Shown piece by piece: positions 1 to 7,621 of a DNA stretch of 64,000 bases. The first letter of the stretch is position 1. The number at the start of each line of letters is the position of its first letter. The notes under the pieces were generated by a model. The model did no database searches. It was not told the DNA's origin and saw nothing but the letters and a program-made list of their open reading frames with translations. Source of the stretch: Meiothermus sp. Pnk-1 (lineage in GTDB: Bacteria > Deinococcota > Deinococci > Deinococcales > Thermaceae); assembly GCF_003226535.1 (NCBI RefSeq), contig NZ_QKOB01000018.1, positions 35,334-99,333 of the forward strand, written 5' to 3'. A program made the translations under genes and the position numbers.

Positions 1-2580
1 GAAGTGTTTTTTGCACGTCTCGCGCCACGTATCCTCACGGAATGGTCTTTGTGGCGGTGGTGAGTGCTTGAGCCATTCGACTAGTTCCTTTCGCTTGCGT
101 GGAGCGATGTCTACTTGCCGGCTTTCCTCAAAATCTGGATCACCGGTTCCGCTCATCCAGTGTGAAAACTCCTCCCGTTCGTGTTTCGACAGCTTCCATT
201 CAGGATGAGCCTCCGTCAGTTCATTGAATCTTGTGAGTGCGGCATCTCCCAGTTGGCATCCACCTTGATTCAGTTTGGCCAAGCGAAGCCAAACTGAATG
301 CTCCACAAGAGACTGCCACTCATCCGGTTTGAGATCATCGCGGAACATATGGCGAGGCGGGCCGGTTAGGATAGCGGCCTCCAGTTTTGTTCTGGCCTCC
401 GGTGTGAGTGAGGTGCCCTGTAGCACCAGCAAACGCATGGTCTCGCGCCGCGTTTCCACCGACCACAGCCACCACGCGTCATCAATTGTCAACCAATCCA
501 CCCACTGTTCGGGCGCGATGCAGCCGTCTTGGCTCGCTGCGAACAGGGCCAGGCGTTTGAAAGTTGGATAGGGAAGGGCGAACCAATCCTGCGCAACCCG
601 GCGTGCACGCGCTGGATCGGTGCTGCGTACAGACAGCCAGGCATCGCGGACGAGTTCGATCAACGTCACCCAATCGGGGAAACCCCGGTTCTGCCAATGT
701 GGGCTGATCGATGGGAGGTACAAGAAGGAGCGGTCGCTGCGGTCGCCGGCCTCGCCCAGCTCGCGCAGCAAGTCCAGCGCGTCGCGCAGCAACTGCTGAA
801 AATCGTCGAGCAACATAGGCAACGCGCGGCTCCAGTGGTCGGTTTCCAACAGATTACGCAGCGAGGAATAGGCATTATCGACGGCGAGGACCAGCTCCCA
901 ATCGACCAGTTGTCTCAAGCGCTGCGGTGCGGCGGCTTCGTCTCGATCCTCGTCACCCCAGCGGAAGGGTTTGCGCAGCATGACCTTGGGTGCCAGCAGG
1001 TCACGCAGCTCCAGGCGCAGCGTGGCGGTCAGACCATCGCGCCTAAACCGATCCTTCCAGCGGTACAAACCCAGGTCTTTGCTCAGCGACTTGATACGAC
1101 CGGTCAGCAGTAGGCGCCACAGGATACGCATTAGCGGTCTCGGGATAGCATTGGGCGCGTTGGCGCGGATTGCATCCAGCTCGGCCGTCTTGCCTTCTCT
1201 CTCCAGACGCGCCAGGCGCCCCAGCTCGTCCTCGATCAGCCAATGCCAGCGGTCGTGCAATTGACCACCGTGCTGCGCTACCCAAAGAATCAAGGCGGGG
1301 TCATTCAGGTGACGTGTAAGCCAGCGGGCCAACTGGAACATCACATCGTCCCAGCTGCTGCCCGTGGTGATTGTAGATAGCAGCGACATCCACGGCGCAT
1401 GGGTGTAAGGGGCAGGGCGGTGGATCAGACTGAATGCAAGCTTGTTGTCGGCATCCGCGCGCGACAGCACACCGAAACGGGCGAGGTCCGCGTGCCGATA
1501 GCGATCATCCGAGAAGGCTTTTAGCCAATCTAGTGAGGGGACGGGATCGAACTCCGCGAAGCGCTTGGCTGGTAGGCCTGATGGATCTGACAGCGCCCAC
1601 AACATTCGGCCTACGAAATCGTCTTGTTGGGTACTGGCCGATGGGCGTGCAAGGGCATGATTCACGACGATGCGCTCCTTCCCAAGAACTCCGTCACGAT
1701 AGGTGTCAGCCCAGGCTTTGAGGGTGCGTTGCAATGCAGCGTGTCCGTTTGCCGGGTCGTAGAGGATCGGCGTGACGCCTTTCGCCTCCCACTCAATGGT
1801 TTTGGCCCTTTCCTGACCGGGTGGACAATCGCCGAAGGCATAAGCTTGGGGGAGCATTTCGCCCAACATCCGGTCGGCAGCCAGGGCATCCATCATGTAG
1901 CGCATTACCGGGTCATTAATGCTGTAGCCGACAAAGCAAACGATATAGTTTCGGAACAGTTCGCTGACGAAGCGCGCCGCCCAGCGTTCGGTGAGGTAGG
2001 CCAGGCCGAAATCGCCGCTAGTCAGCACCAACTGATTCAGTGCAGCCTCGTCATTCCTGTCTGTTGGCAGCCGCCCATGTAGATACACAAGTCCATTCCA
2101 TCGGCTCCTTTTCGGGATCGGCAGCATAGGCGCAACAAAGGCGTTTAATGACAGCTTGTTCGTCCTGCGTCGAGCAACATGTTCAAAGATAAGATCAAAA
2201 TTGGTAGTCACTAAACGTAGTGCGTTTCCGCGGTCCTTAGCTAGTTGTAACAAGGCTTCATGGGTATAGGTAGCGCCTTTACGGCGCAGTTTTGGTTTTA
2301 GAATATCGTGCAACACCCGCCGCATCGCCAAGCGCTGGCCTGGCAACCGTCGCTCCAGCAAATCCAACGTGGCATCATATTGCCCGCGTTGATACGTCTC
2401 GTCTTCTAGGTGGGTTCGAGTAGTCCCCACGAAGTGATAAATCTTATCCACCAGTCCTTTGAACCCAGGCAAGCCTGCTGGATAAGAGACGCCAGCACCA
2501 CAAAAGAACACGACACGCCCTTCCTCATGCGCATCCAACAGGGCTTCAGGTATGTCAGGACCGTTGGCTATGAACTGCAT
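1..2580 (-). CDS. dsr1-like: SIR2-domain anti-phage protein, Dsr1-like (3' end outside window)
   Basis: Reads open for 860 codons from ATG at 2580 to the window edge, so the C-terminus is missing. The start has a purine-rich ribosome site (GAGAGGAA) 8 nt upstream. The N-terminal ~230 residues are a SIR2 NAD-binding fold: GAGVS at 28-32, TTNFD at 125-129, YLHG at 166-169 (catalytic His) and VGYSINDP at 217-224. The rest is a long helical, Trp/Arg/Leu-rich region without a motif I recognise. Defence-associated sirtuins of this layout (SIR2 plus long C-terminal sensor, over 1000 aa) deplete NAD when a phage protein is sensed. The opening residues resemble, from memory, proteobacterial proteins annotated Dsr1. 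Codon use is less GC-rich than the Thermaceae genes to the right, and IS debris adjoins it, suggesting transfer. The SIR2 call is firm; the Dsr1 subtype is likely. Confidence 0.8.
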   Translation of the reverse strand, partial: MQFIANGPDIPEALLDAHEEGRVVFFCGAGVSYPAGLPGFKGLVDKIYHFVGTTRTHLEDETYQRGQYDATLDLLERRLPGQRLAMRRVLHDILKPKLRRKGATYTHEALLQLAKDRGNALRLVTTNFDLIFEHVARRRTNKLSLNAFVAPMLPIPKRSRWNGLVYLHGRLPTDRNDEAALNQLVLTSGDFGLAYLTERWAARFVSELFRNYIVCFVGYSINDPVMRYMMDALAADRMLGEMLPQAYAFGDCPPGQERAKTIEWEAKGVTPILYDPANGHAALQRTLKAWADTYRDGVLGKERIVVNHALARPSASTQQDDFVGRMLWALSDPSGLPAKRFAEFDPVPSLDWLKAFSDDRYRHADLARFGVLSRADADNKLAFSLIHRPAPYTHAPWMSLLSTITTGSSWDDVMFQLARWLTRHLNDPALILWVAQHGGQLHDRWHWLIEDELGRLARLEREGKTAELDAIRANAPNAIPRPLMRILWRLLLTGRIKSLSKDLGLYRWKDRFRRDGLTATLRLELRDLLAPKVMLRKPFRWGDEDRDEAAAPQRLRQLVDWELVLAVDNAYSSLRNLLETDHWSRALPMLLDDFQQLLRDALDLLRELGEAGDRSDRSFLYLPSISPHWQNRGFPDWVTLIELVRDAWLSVRSTDPARARRVAQDWFALPYPTFKRLALFAASQDGCIAPEQWVDWLTIDDAWWLWSVETRRETMRLLVLQGTSLTPEARTKLEAAILTGPPRHMFRDDLKPDEWQSLVEHSVWLRLAKLNQGGCQLGDAALTRFNELTEAHPEWKLSKHEREEFSHWMSGTGDPDFEESRQVDIAPRKRKELVEWLKHSPPPQRPFREDTWRETCKKHF

Positions 2581-2761
2581 TTTTTATTCCTCTCAAACCC
2601 TTTTTTGCCCACTTCAACACGAAGTACCAGTATTGGTTGAAGTGCCGGCAAGATCTGGGCCCTGCGCTCGAGTTCTTCCCTGAAACGTTCTTCCTCCTCT
2701 TCGAGAAGACGCAAGCGATGGTTCCTGAGGTAGTGTCCCGAATTTTGTTGTACGCCCCCAC
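2581..2761. other. Intergenic, with probable IS256-type terminal repeat
   Basis: No gene seen. The segment holds the leader of the SIR2 gene and, at about 2730-2757, a sequence reading GTGTCCCGAATTTTGTTG. This looks like the 3' terminal inverted repeat of an IS256/Mutator element because it sits just beyond the transposase stop codon. The matching 5' repeat is not visible. Confidence 0.45.
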
Positions 2762-3165
2762 CTAAGCACGGGGGTACCTGAGATCAAAGATAGCACGGAG
2801 CTCATCCTCTGCCTGCTGAAAGCCCCGGAGCTTTCTCCCCTGAAACCGCGCCTCGTAGCCCTCGGCCACAAAGTAGATCACCTTGAGCACGGCATCGGGC
2901 GTGGGAAAGGTGTTGTCCCGCGTTTTGGTGGCCCTCTTCACCTCCTTGATCATCCGCTCAAGCAGGTTGGTGCTCTTGATCACCGGCTGCAAAGCCTTCG
3001 GGTACTCAAAGAAGCTTAGAGCGCCGCAGAGTGCTGCACCCAACCGGCCATCACCTGAGGGTACTTATCCGCCCAGCGCCCCTTGAAGGCCTCCAGCGCC
3101 CTCAAGGCCTCGCTCCGGTCGGAAGCCCGCACCACGGACAAGAGGTCCCGAAGCACCGCCTGAAG
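2762..3165 (-). pseudogene. IS256/Mutator-family transposase, C-terminal remnant
   Basis: Two adjoining minus-strand frames together read as the C-terminal third of an IS256-family transposase. The upstream part (about 3165-3035) includes ALEAFKGRWADKYPQVMAGW. The downstream part (about 3040-2762) includes FFEYPKALQPVIKSTNLLER and ends DLRYPRA. Normal transposases of this family are near 400 aa; about 130 remain. A frameshift near 3030-3040 separates the pieces, and the 5' end stops exactly where the IS3-type element begins, so that insertion (or a linked deletion) removed the N-terminus including most of the DDE core. Not functional. Confidence 0.8.
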
Positions 3166-3230
3166 TGCTGCCCCAAATTTGGACCACCCCAAGAGAGAGA
3201 CCGAGGGGTGTAGCCTGAAGGGGTAGCGAG

Positions 3231-3584
3231 ATGCGCAGGTGGTCAGCGAAGGAAAAGGTAAAAATTGTGTTGGAGGTCTTGTCGGGTCAAAGGACCGTGG
3301 CCGAAGCCTGCCGAGCTCACGAGGTCGCAGAGTCCGTGCTCTACAGGTGGCAACGGGAATTCTTGGATAACGCCCATGCCGCCTTCTCCCATAGCTGCGC
3401 AGAACAAGAGGCCCGCGTCCGCGAACTGGAACGCTTGGTCGGCCAGATGGCCCTGGAGCTGGAGGTCCTAAAAAAAGCCTCGGGACTCTACCGGCAAAGG
3501 AAAGGCGGGAGCTGGGGCCTACCCCCTCCGCCTGCTGGGCCGGGCCCTTGGGGTGCCCCGGAGCACCCTCTACTACCGGCCTAA
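3231..3584 (+). CDS. IS3-family transposase OrfA (helix-turn-helix subunit)
   Basis: The 117-aa reading frame starts MRRWSAKEKVKIVLEVLSG, a typical OrfA. It has a helix-turn-helix around residues 15-45 (TVAEACRAHEVAESVLYRW) and a leucine-zipper-like helix at about 57-80 that ends in the conserved LEVLKKASGL. True homology ends near residue 90. Beyond that the frame is a Pro/Gly-rich overrun across orfB. An A7 run at 3472-3478 is the kind of slippery site IS3 elements use for the OrfAB fusion. OrfA binds the element ends. It is probably intact in sequence but useless without a working OrfB. Confidence 0.8.
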   Translation: MRRWSAKEKVKIVLEVLSGQRTVAEACRAHEVAESVLYRWQREFLDNAHAAFSHSCAEQEARVRELERLVGQMALELEVLKKASGLYRQRKGGSWGLPPPPAGPGPWGAPEHPLLPA

Positions 3585-4362
3585 GGGTCCCAATCCCGAG
3601 GAGGCGGTCCTCCGAGGCCGCTTGCGGGAGCTGGCGGGGGCCTGGCCCCGGTATGGATACCGGCGCCTCGCCGCTCTCTTGCGGGGGGAGGGCTTCGGGG
3701 TGGGGGAGAAGCGGGTGCGCTCCCTGATGCGGAGGGAAGGCCTGCTCCTTACCCGGAAGCCCCTCAAGCCCAGGACCACTCTCCCGGAAGAGCTTCTCCC
3801 GGAGGGGGTGCCCAACCTTCTGCTGGGGCTTGAGGTGACCGGCTTCCACCAGGTGTGGGGGGCGGACCTGAGCTACGTGCTCCTGGGGGAGGGGGTGGCC
3901 TACCTGGCGGTGGTGATGGACCTCCACACCCGCAAGATCCTGGGGGTGGCCCTGGGGCCGAGGCTGTCCCAGGGGCTTGCTCTTGCGGCGCTGGAGATGG
4001 CCCTTAGGGAGGGATGCCCCGAGGTGCACCATTCGGACCGGGGGGTGCAGTACACCTCCAGGGCCTATGTGGAGCGGCTTTTGGGGCTAGGGGTGAGGCT
4101 GAGCTACGCGGGGACGGGGAGGCCCTGGGAGAACGGGCACGCGGAGCGGCTGATCCGGACCGTCAAGGAGGAGTGGGTGGACCTGCGGGAGTACCGGACT
4201 CTGGAGGAGAGGCTTCTTTCGGCGTAAGCCGTGGCGCGGGCGTCGGTGGAGGCGTTCGTCTTTGAGGTGTACAACCGCAAGCGTCCGCACTCGGCCTTGG
4301 GGTACCTGACGCCTGAAGCTTTTGTGGACAGCCTGTTGAAAGGGGGTGGGAGCCCTGACTAA
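3553..4362 (+). pseudogene. IS3-family transposase OrfB (rve DDE), interrupted by an in-frame stop
   Basis: Conserved orfB sequence begins upstream of 3553 (GAYPLRLLGRALGVPRSTLYYR) and contains the full rve core. GADLSYV has the first Asp, HHSDRGVQY the second and ENGHAERL the Glu. A TAA at 4225-4227 interrupts it, after which the same frame resumes as ARASVEAFVFEVYNRKRPHS and ends at 4362. Removing exactly 24 nt (4213-4236) joins LEE to ARASVEAF, the usual family sequence, so the stop arrived in a small in-frame insertion. As sequenced the product would lack the last ~40 conserved residues. Confidence 0.8.
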
Positions 4363-4401
4363 ACTGACCGGTGAGGTGGTGCAAATTTAGGGGCGCAGTA
4401 C

Positions 4402-4578
4402 AGATGTACATCCTCTCTTTCAACGCGGCCTGGTTCTGCTTGAGCGCCAATCTGGGGGGAAGCGCGCGTCTTGAGCCGGGGACCCGGCCGGGGGGGCCTC
4501 TTCGAGTCCAAGCAGGGCTGAGGCGGCGGCACGGGTTTGGAACCGCTAAGATGGGATCAGTAGAAAACGGGTGCCATC
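4402..4578. other. Short gap between IS3 element and MNT gene
   Basis: No gene recognised. A minus-strand reading has a short coding-like stretch (LKQNQAALKERMYI) immediately beside the IS end, possibly a scrap of the gene the element entered. No clear promoter or ribosome site was seen. Confidence 0.4.
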
Positions 4579-4902
4579 ATGGCAACGAAGGTCAAGGAAA
4601 AAGGGCGGCCGAAGACGCTGGCGGAGATCCGCCGGATCTTGAAAGCGCACAAGGCAGAGCTTGCAGCCCAATACGGCGTGCAGCGGATCGCCGTCTTTGG
4701 CTCTTACGCCCGTGGGGAAGCCACGCCCGAGAGCGATTTAGACCTTCTGGTGGAGTTCTCCCCCTCTCCGGGGTTGCTCAAGTTTGTCGAGCTTGAGCGC
4801 CGCTTGAGCGAGCTTTTGGGCGTAAAGGTTGAGCTGGTCACGCCAAAAGCCATAAAGCCCCATATCGGCGAGCGGGTCCTCGAGGAGATCATCGAGGTGT
4901 GA
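4579..4902 (+). CDS. MNT-type nucleotidyltransferase (putative MntA-like antitoxin)
   Basis: The 107-aa protein is a minimal nucleotidyltransferase: GSYARGEATPESDLDLL starts at residue 41, giving the GS loop (41-42) and the metal-binding Asp53 and Asp55. The N-terminal helix and the C-terminal VELVTPKAIKP segment match proteins always found beside DUF86/HEPN genes. In such pairs the MNT protein AMPylates and silences the HEPN RNase. The next gene is the expected HEPN partner. The gene is intact, but its partner looks damaged, so the pair may no longer work as toxin-antitoxin. Confidence 0.85.
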   Translation: MATKVKEKGRPKTLAEIRRILKAHKAELAAQYGVQRIAVFGSYARGEATPESDLDLLVEFSPSPGLLKFVELERRLSELLGVKVELVTPKAIKPHIGERVLEEIIEV

Positions 4903-4927
4903 AGCGTACCGTCTTGGATTAGAAGAT

Positions 4928-5281
4928 ATGCGGGCCTCCGCCCTGGAAGTGCTGGACTTCACCCGCGGGATGACCTTTGAGGCGTTCCTGCAGGACCGCA
5001 AGACGATCAACGCGGTCATCCGCTCGCTGGAGGTCTTTCCGCAGAACGTTCGGGTCAGACACTCTGACATCCCCTGGCGAGACGTCGCGGGGATGCGGGA
5101 CAAGCTCATCCACGAGTACCACGGCGTGGACCTGGAAATCGTCTGGAGGACGGTTCAAGAGGACGTCCCCGCGCTGCTCCCGCGGATTGAGAAGGTGCTT
5201 GCCGAGGAAAGAGCGAGGGAAAGAGTGAGGAGGGAGGGCGATGGTGCTTCCGGCGGGGAGAAAGGGGGCGATCCCGTGTGA
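4928..5281 (+). CDS. HEPN (DUF86) toxin-like protein, probably defective
   Basis: The 117-aa reading frame carries the HEPN RNase motif R-x4-H-x-Y (Arg57, His62, Tyr64 in RDKLIHEY), which is diagnostic of DUF86. Two lesions are visible. The usual N-terminus (V)KRTVLD is encoded at 4901-4921 but in another frame and runs into TAG, so about nine residues are lost by a frameshift. The normally conserved IGEAAK-type helix between RSLEV and FPQNVRV is absent, as if a few codons were deleted. The C-terminal ~25 residues are low-complexity and run into an IS3 end. It may be a remnant. The start at 4928 is the first available ATG. Confidence 0.65.
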   Translation: MRASALEVLDFTRGMTFEAFLQDRKTINAVIRSLEVFPQNVRVRHSDIPWRDVAGMRDKLIHEYHGVDLEIVWRTVQEDVPALLPRIEKVLAEERARERVRREGDGASGGEKGGDPV

Positions 5282-5345
5282 AGTGCTGCCCCAAATAAAT
5301 TTGGACCATCCCAGGAGAGAGGCCGAGGGGTGTAGTGTAAAGCCA
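5279..5345 (+). repeat. Solo copy of the IS3-type left end
   Basis: The sequence repeats the left end of the element at 3163: TGAAGTGCTGCCCCAAAT, then TTTGGACC and GAGAGAGGCCGAGGGGTGTAG-like sequence, with a 4-bp insertion (AAAT versus AAATAAAT) and scattered changes. No transposase follows. It is a relic or a solo end. The following 5346-5572 has no recognisable gene or structure. Confidence 0.75.
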
Positions 5346-5572
5346 AAAGGACCTGGGTTTACCCGTGGGAAGAGGGGACCTCGAGTACCCGCGGCGTTAC
5401 CGGGCGGTATCCTATCACCAAATGCAATAGCGGCTAGCGTTCCCACGGCCGAATCACAGTGGCTACAACCGCGGTAAACAAGCAGCAAACGCCCACCGAC
5501 CTTCCTGCAGGAGGCGCCGCCGAAGCAGCAGCGCGTCGTTCCAGCAAAGAGGTCCCGGGGGCCCCTTGCGCT

Positions 5573-6082
5573 TCAAGGCGTAGCCCCCCGATACCCTGCC
5601 AGGGCCAGGTCGTCCTTGATCGCCTCCACCTCCACCTGACCGGCGTAGAGGTTGACGATCCGGCCTTCGCCATCTAAGACGAAAGTCCAAGGCTGACCCA
5701 GCACCTTGAAGCGGTTGGCGACGGTGGCCGGAGTATCCCCTCCCGGAGCAGCCACCAGGGGCAAGAAGGCGGGGTATGCCTTCATGTAAGAAAGCACTAC
5801 CTGGGTGCTGTCACGGGGCTCGCGGCTGATGACCACGAAAGGAATCTGGTACTCCTGGGCCAGCCGGTGCAACTTGGGGAACTCTGCCTTACACACTGGA
5901 CACCAGCTCGCCCAAAAAGTAATGACCACCGGTTTGCCCTGGAAGCTCGCCAAGGTGTAGGTGGTACCTCTCGCATCGGCCAGACGAAAGTCCGGGGCCT
6001 TCTCGCCAGGTTTAGCCGCCAAAGCCATCAGCATGGCCCCTGCCAAAACCACACCGGCGAATTTCCACCACATACTCTTCAC
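5573..6082 (-). CDS. TlpA/ResA-like periplasmic thioredoxin
   Basis: The 169-aa protein has an N-terminal signal or membrane anchor (residues 4-22) and a thioredoxin fold with active site WCPVC (Cys61 and Cys64) in the context FWASWCPVCKAEFPK. The cis-Pro region is GQPWTFVLDGEGRI, typical of the AhpC/TSA-Redoxin group. It likely reduces disulfides outside the membrane, receiving electrons from CcdA (encoded at 16549), perhaps keeping SoxY or the cytochrome apoproteins reduced. It is transcribed divergently from the sox operon and shares a 220-bp regulatory gap. AGGAG lies 11 nt before the ATG and a TATAAT -10 lies at about 6100-6105 (minus). Confidence 0.85.
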   Translation of the reverse strand: MKSMWWKFAGVVLAGAMLMALAAKPGEKAPDFRLADARGTTYTLASFQGKPVVITFWASWCPVCKAEFPKLHRLAQEYQIPFVVISREPRDSTQVVLSYMKAYPAFLPLVAAPGGDTPATVANRFKVLGQPWTFVLDGEGRIVNLYAGQVEVEAIKDDLALAGYRGATP

Positions 6083-6135
6083 ATCTCCTGTCAGGCAAAT
6101 TATACCCCAATCGGCTACGGGTTCGTGGATTTTTA

Positions 6136-6156
6136 ATTACCCGTATAGGGTATAAA
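6136..6156. promoter_or_regulatory. Operator-like palindrome in the tlpA/sox divergent region
   Basis: TACCC (6138-6142) and GGGTA (6148-6152) form a perfect inverted repeat with a 5-nt spacer, embedded in AT-rich DNA. Related ATACCC strings occur at about 6103-6108 and, overlapping the sox promoter, at about 6314-6320. Such ATACCC/GGGTAT elements recall CsoR/CstR-family operators, which in other bacteria control persulfide-responsive genes. No such regulator gene is in the window. Confidence 0.4.
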
Positions 6157-6305
6157 GGCAAGCCCACCCTGCTGAAAATTTCCCCTTCAAAAGGCGATTC
6201 TGGCATATGCCCGCTCCGCTAAGGCACCGGCCGATCGGGTCCTTCCGGCGCCCTCGAGGTAGGCGTTTATGCGCTCTTTGGGGGAAATAAATCACAAAAT
6301 AACCC

Positions 6306-6334
6306 TTGACCCATATACCCCCAGGTGCTATAAA
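6306..6334 (+). promoter_or_regulatory. Predicted sigma-70-type promoter of the sox operon
   Basis: TTGACC (6306-6311), a 17-bp spacer and TATAAA (6329-6334) precede the first gene of the sox cluster. Transcription would begin near 6341, making the ATG at 6360 the natural start of the first gene rather than the in-frame ATG at 6339. The spacer contains the ATACCC motif also seen in the upstream palindrome. Confidence 0.65.
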
Positions 6335-6359
6335 GCGTATGTACACAGGTACACCGGCT

Positions 6360-6806
6360 ATGCGACTTGTGCGAGCGGGCATCCTCGGGCTCATCGGTGT
6401 TGCGTACCTCTGGCTCACCGCGGCGCTGGCGGTGGATTTCAGCCGCTGGTACGCCTACTCCGAGGCCGGCCAGCTAGCCCGGCAGGAGGGGCGTATCCTG
6501 ATGGTCTACTTCTGGAGCCACGGCTGCCCCTACTGCGAGCAGATGAACACCTTTGTGCTCTCCGACCCGGCGGTGTTGCAGGTGCTGGAGCGCTGCTTCG
6601 TGGTGGCCAGCGTGGACAGCCAAAGCCCGGAGGGGATCCCCTTGGCCCGCCAGTTGCGGGCGCTGGGGACCCCCACGTTCGTGTTCTTGGTGTACGGCGA
6701 GGGCAGTTGGAAGGAGACCGGACGGCTTTTCGGCAGCCGTCCTCGGGCGCAGTTTCTGAAGGAGTTGCAGCGGGTTTCTGCCCAAGGAGGTAGCGGTTGT
6801 GGATAG
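6360..6806 (+). CDS. soxW: SoxW-like periplasmic thioredoxin
   Basis: The 148-aa protein (start at 6360, downstream of the predicted transcription start) has an N-terminal transmembrane signal (residues 5-24) and a thioredoxin-like domain with active site CPYC at 56-59 in FWSHGCPYCEQM. GTPTFVF carries the cis-Pro. Thioredoxins with this CxYC site occur in sox clusters as SoxW/SoxS, which reactivate the SoxY carrier by removing blocking disulfides. It ends inside soxY (8-nt overlap). The tail GGSGCG is odd and oddly reminiscent of the SoxY tail; this may be chance. Confidence 0.8.
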   Translation: MRLVRAGILGLIGVAYLWLTAALAVDFSRWYAYSEAGQLARQEGRILMVYFWSHGCPYCEQMNTFVLSDPAVLQVLERCFVVASVDSQSPEGIPLARQLRALGTPTFVFLVYGEGSWKETGRLFGSRPRAQFLKELQRVSAQGGSGCG

Positions 6807-7254
6807 GAGAAGGTTTCTCAAAATAGCAGGTGTGGTCGCCGGGGCCTGGCTGGCTCCCAAGCTGGCCTTGGCCCAGGGGGGTGGGCTCGAGGGAGAGGAT
6901 GTCGCCCATTTAGAGCCTGCCTTGCAAAAGGTTTTGGGCAAAGGGTTCAAGGATCTCACCCCCTCAGGCCAGGTGAAGCTCACCATGCCCACCATCGCCG
7001 AGTCTGGGGCCAACGTACCCTTCGAGATCGAGGTCAACCTGCCCAAAGAGCAGGTAAAGGCCATTCACCTCTTCGTGGACAAAAACCCCTCGCCCCACAT
7101 CGTCAAGGTGGAGGTGGGACAGGCCATGCCCTACTACGCCTCCCGCACCCGCATGGCCGAGACCTCGGCGGTGCGGGCGGTGGTGGAGACCCAAGACGGC
7201 AAGCTGCTCCTGGCTTCAGCCAGCACCCGCGTCACCGTGGGCGGGTGCGGCTAG
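6799..7254 (+). CDS. soxY: SoxY, sulfur-carrier subunit
   Basis: The 151-aa protein starts at GTG 6799 behind AAGGAGGT. DRRRFLKI is a Tat signal and cleavage is likely after ALA-Q (about residue 26). The C-terminus is the diagnostic GGCG, where Cys150 on a flexible arm carries the sulfur substrate through the Sox cycle in the periplasm. It pairs with SoxZ, encoded 16 nt downstream. All expected features are present. Confidence 0.97.
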   Translation: MDRRRFLKIAGVVAGAWLAPKLALAQGGGLEGEDVAHLEPALQKVLGKGFKDLTPSGQVKLTMPTIAESGANVPFEIEVNLPKEQVKAIHLFVDKNPSPHIVKVEVGQAMPYYASRTRMAETSAVRAVVETQDGKLLLASASTRVTVGGCG

Positions 7255-7270
7255 CGGAGGTGGATACCCC

Positions 7271-7597
7271 ATGGCCATTCGTACCTTAGCCCGCCTGACC
7301 CCCCCCAAGCCCAAAACGGGGGAAACCTTCAAGCTACAGGTGGTCGCCCAGCACCCCATGGAGCCGGGCACCCGCAAGGACGAGAAGGGTAACCTCATCC
7401 CCGCCTACTACATTGACCAGGTAGAGGTGTACTTCGAAGGGCAGAAGGTAGCGAGCATCCTGCCCGAACCCGGGGTGAGCGCCAACCCGCTCTTCAGCCT
7501 GGCCTTCCAGGCCGGGCAACCGGGTACCTTCACCGTCAAGCTCAAGGACAACAAGGGGGATACCGGGGAGGCCTCCGTCAAGCTGGAGCTGGCCTAG
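7271..7597 (+). CDS. soxZ: SoxZ, sulfur-carrier partner subunit
   Basis: The 108-aa protein has no signal peptide, as usual, because SoxZ is exported with Tat-borne SoxY. It has the Ig-like SoxZ fold, with the recognisable MEPGTRKDEKGNLIPAYYI segment and a C-terminal GDTGEASVKLELA strand. It forms the SoxYZ heterodimer that presents the GGCG arm to SoxAX, SoxB and SoxCD. Its ribosome site GGAGGT and 16-nt spacing show co-translation with soxY. Confidence 0.97.
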   Translation: MAIRTLARLTPPKPKTGETFKLQVVAQHPMEPGTRKDEKGNLIPAYYIDQVEVYFEGQKVASILPEPGVSANPLFSLAFQAGQPGTFTVKLKDNKGDTGEASVKLELA

Positions 7598-7621
7598 CGG
7601 AGCGCCTCTAAAGGAGGCCAC

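Larger units (their letters stand above)
3163..4401 (+). mobile_element. IS3-family insertion sequence, degenerate
   Basis: Imperfect terminal repeats flank orfA/orfB. The left end has TGCTGCCCCAAATTTGGACC at about 3169. The right end, near 4380-4400, read on the other strand, is TGCGCCCCTAAATTTGCACC. It lies inside the IS256 transposase relic. No target duplication could be recognised because the right flank is not IS256 sequence. The element is probably immobile: orfB has an in-frame stop and the orfA-orfB junction does not read as one clean frameshift. A second, solo copy of the left end lies at about 5279-5335. Confidence 0.75.
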
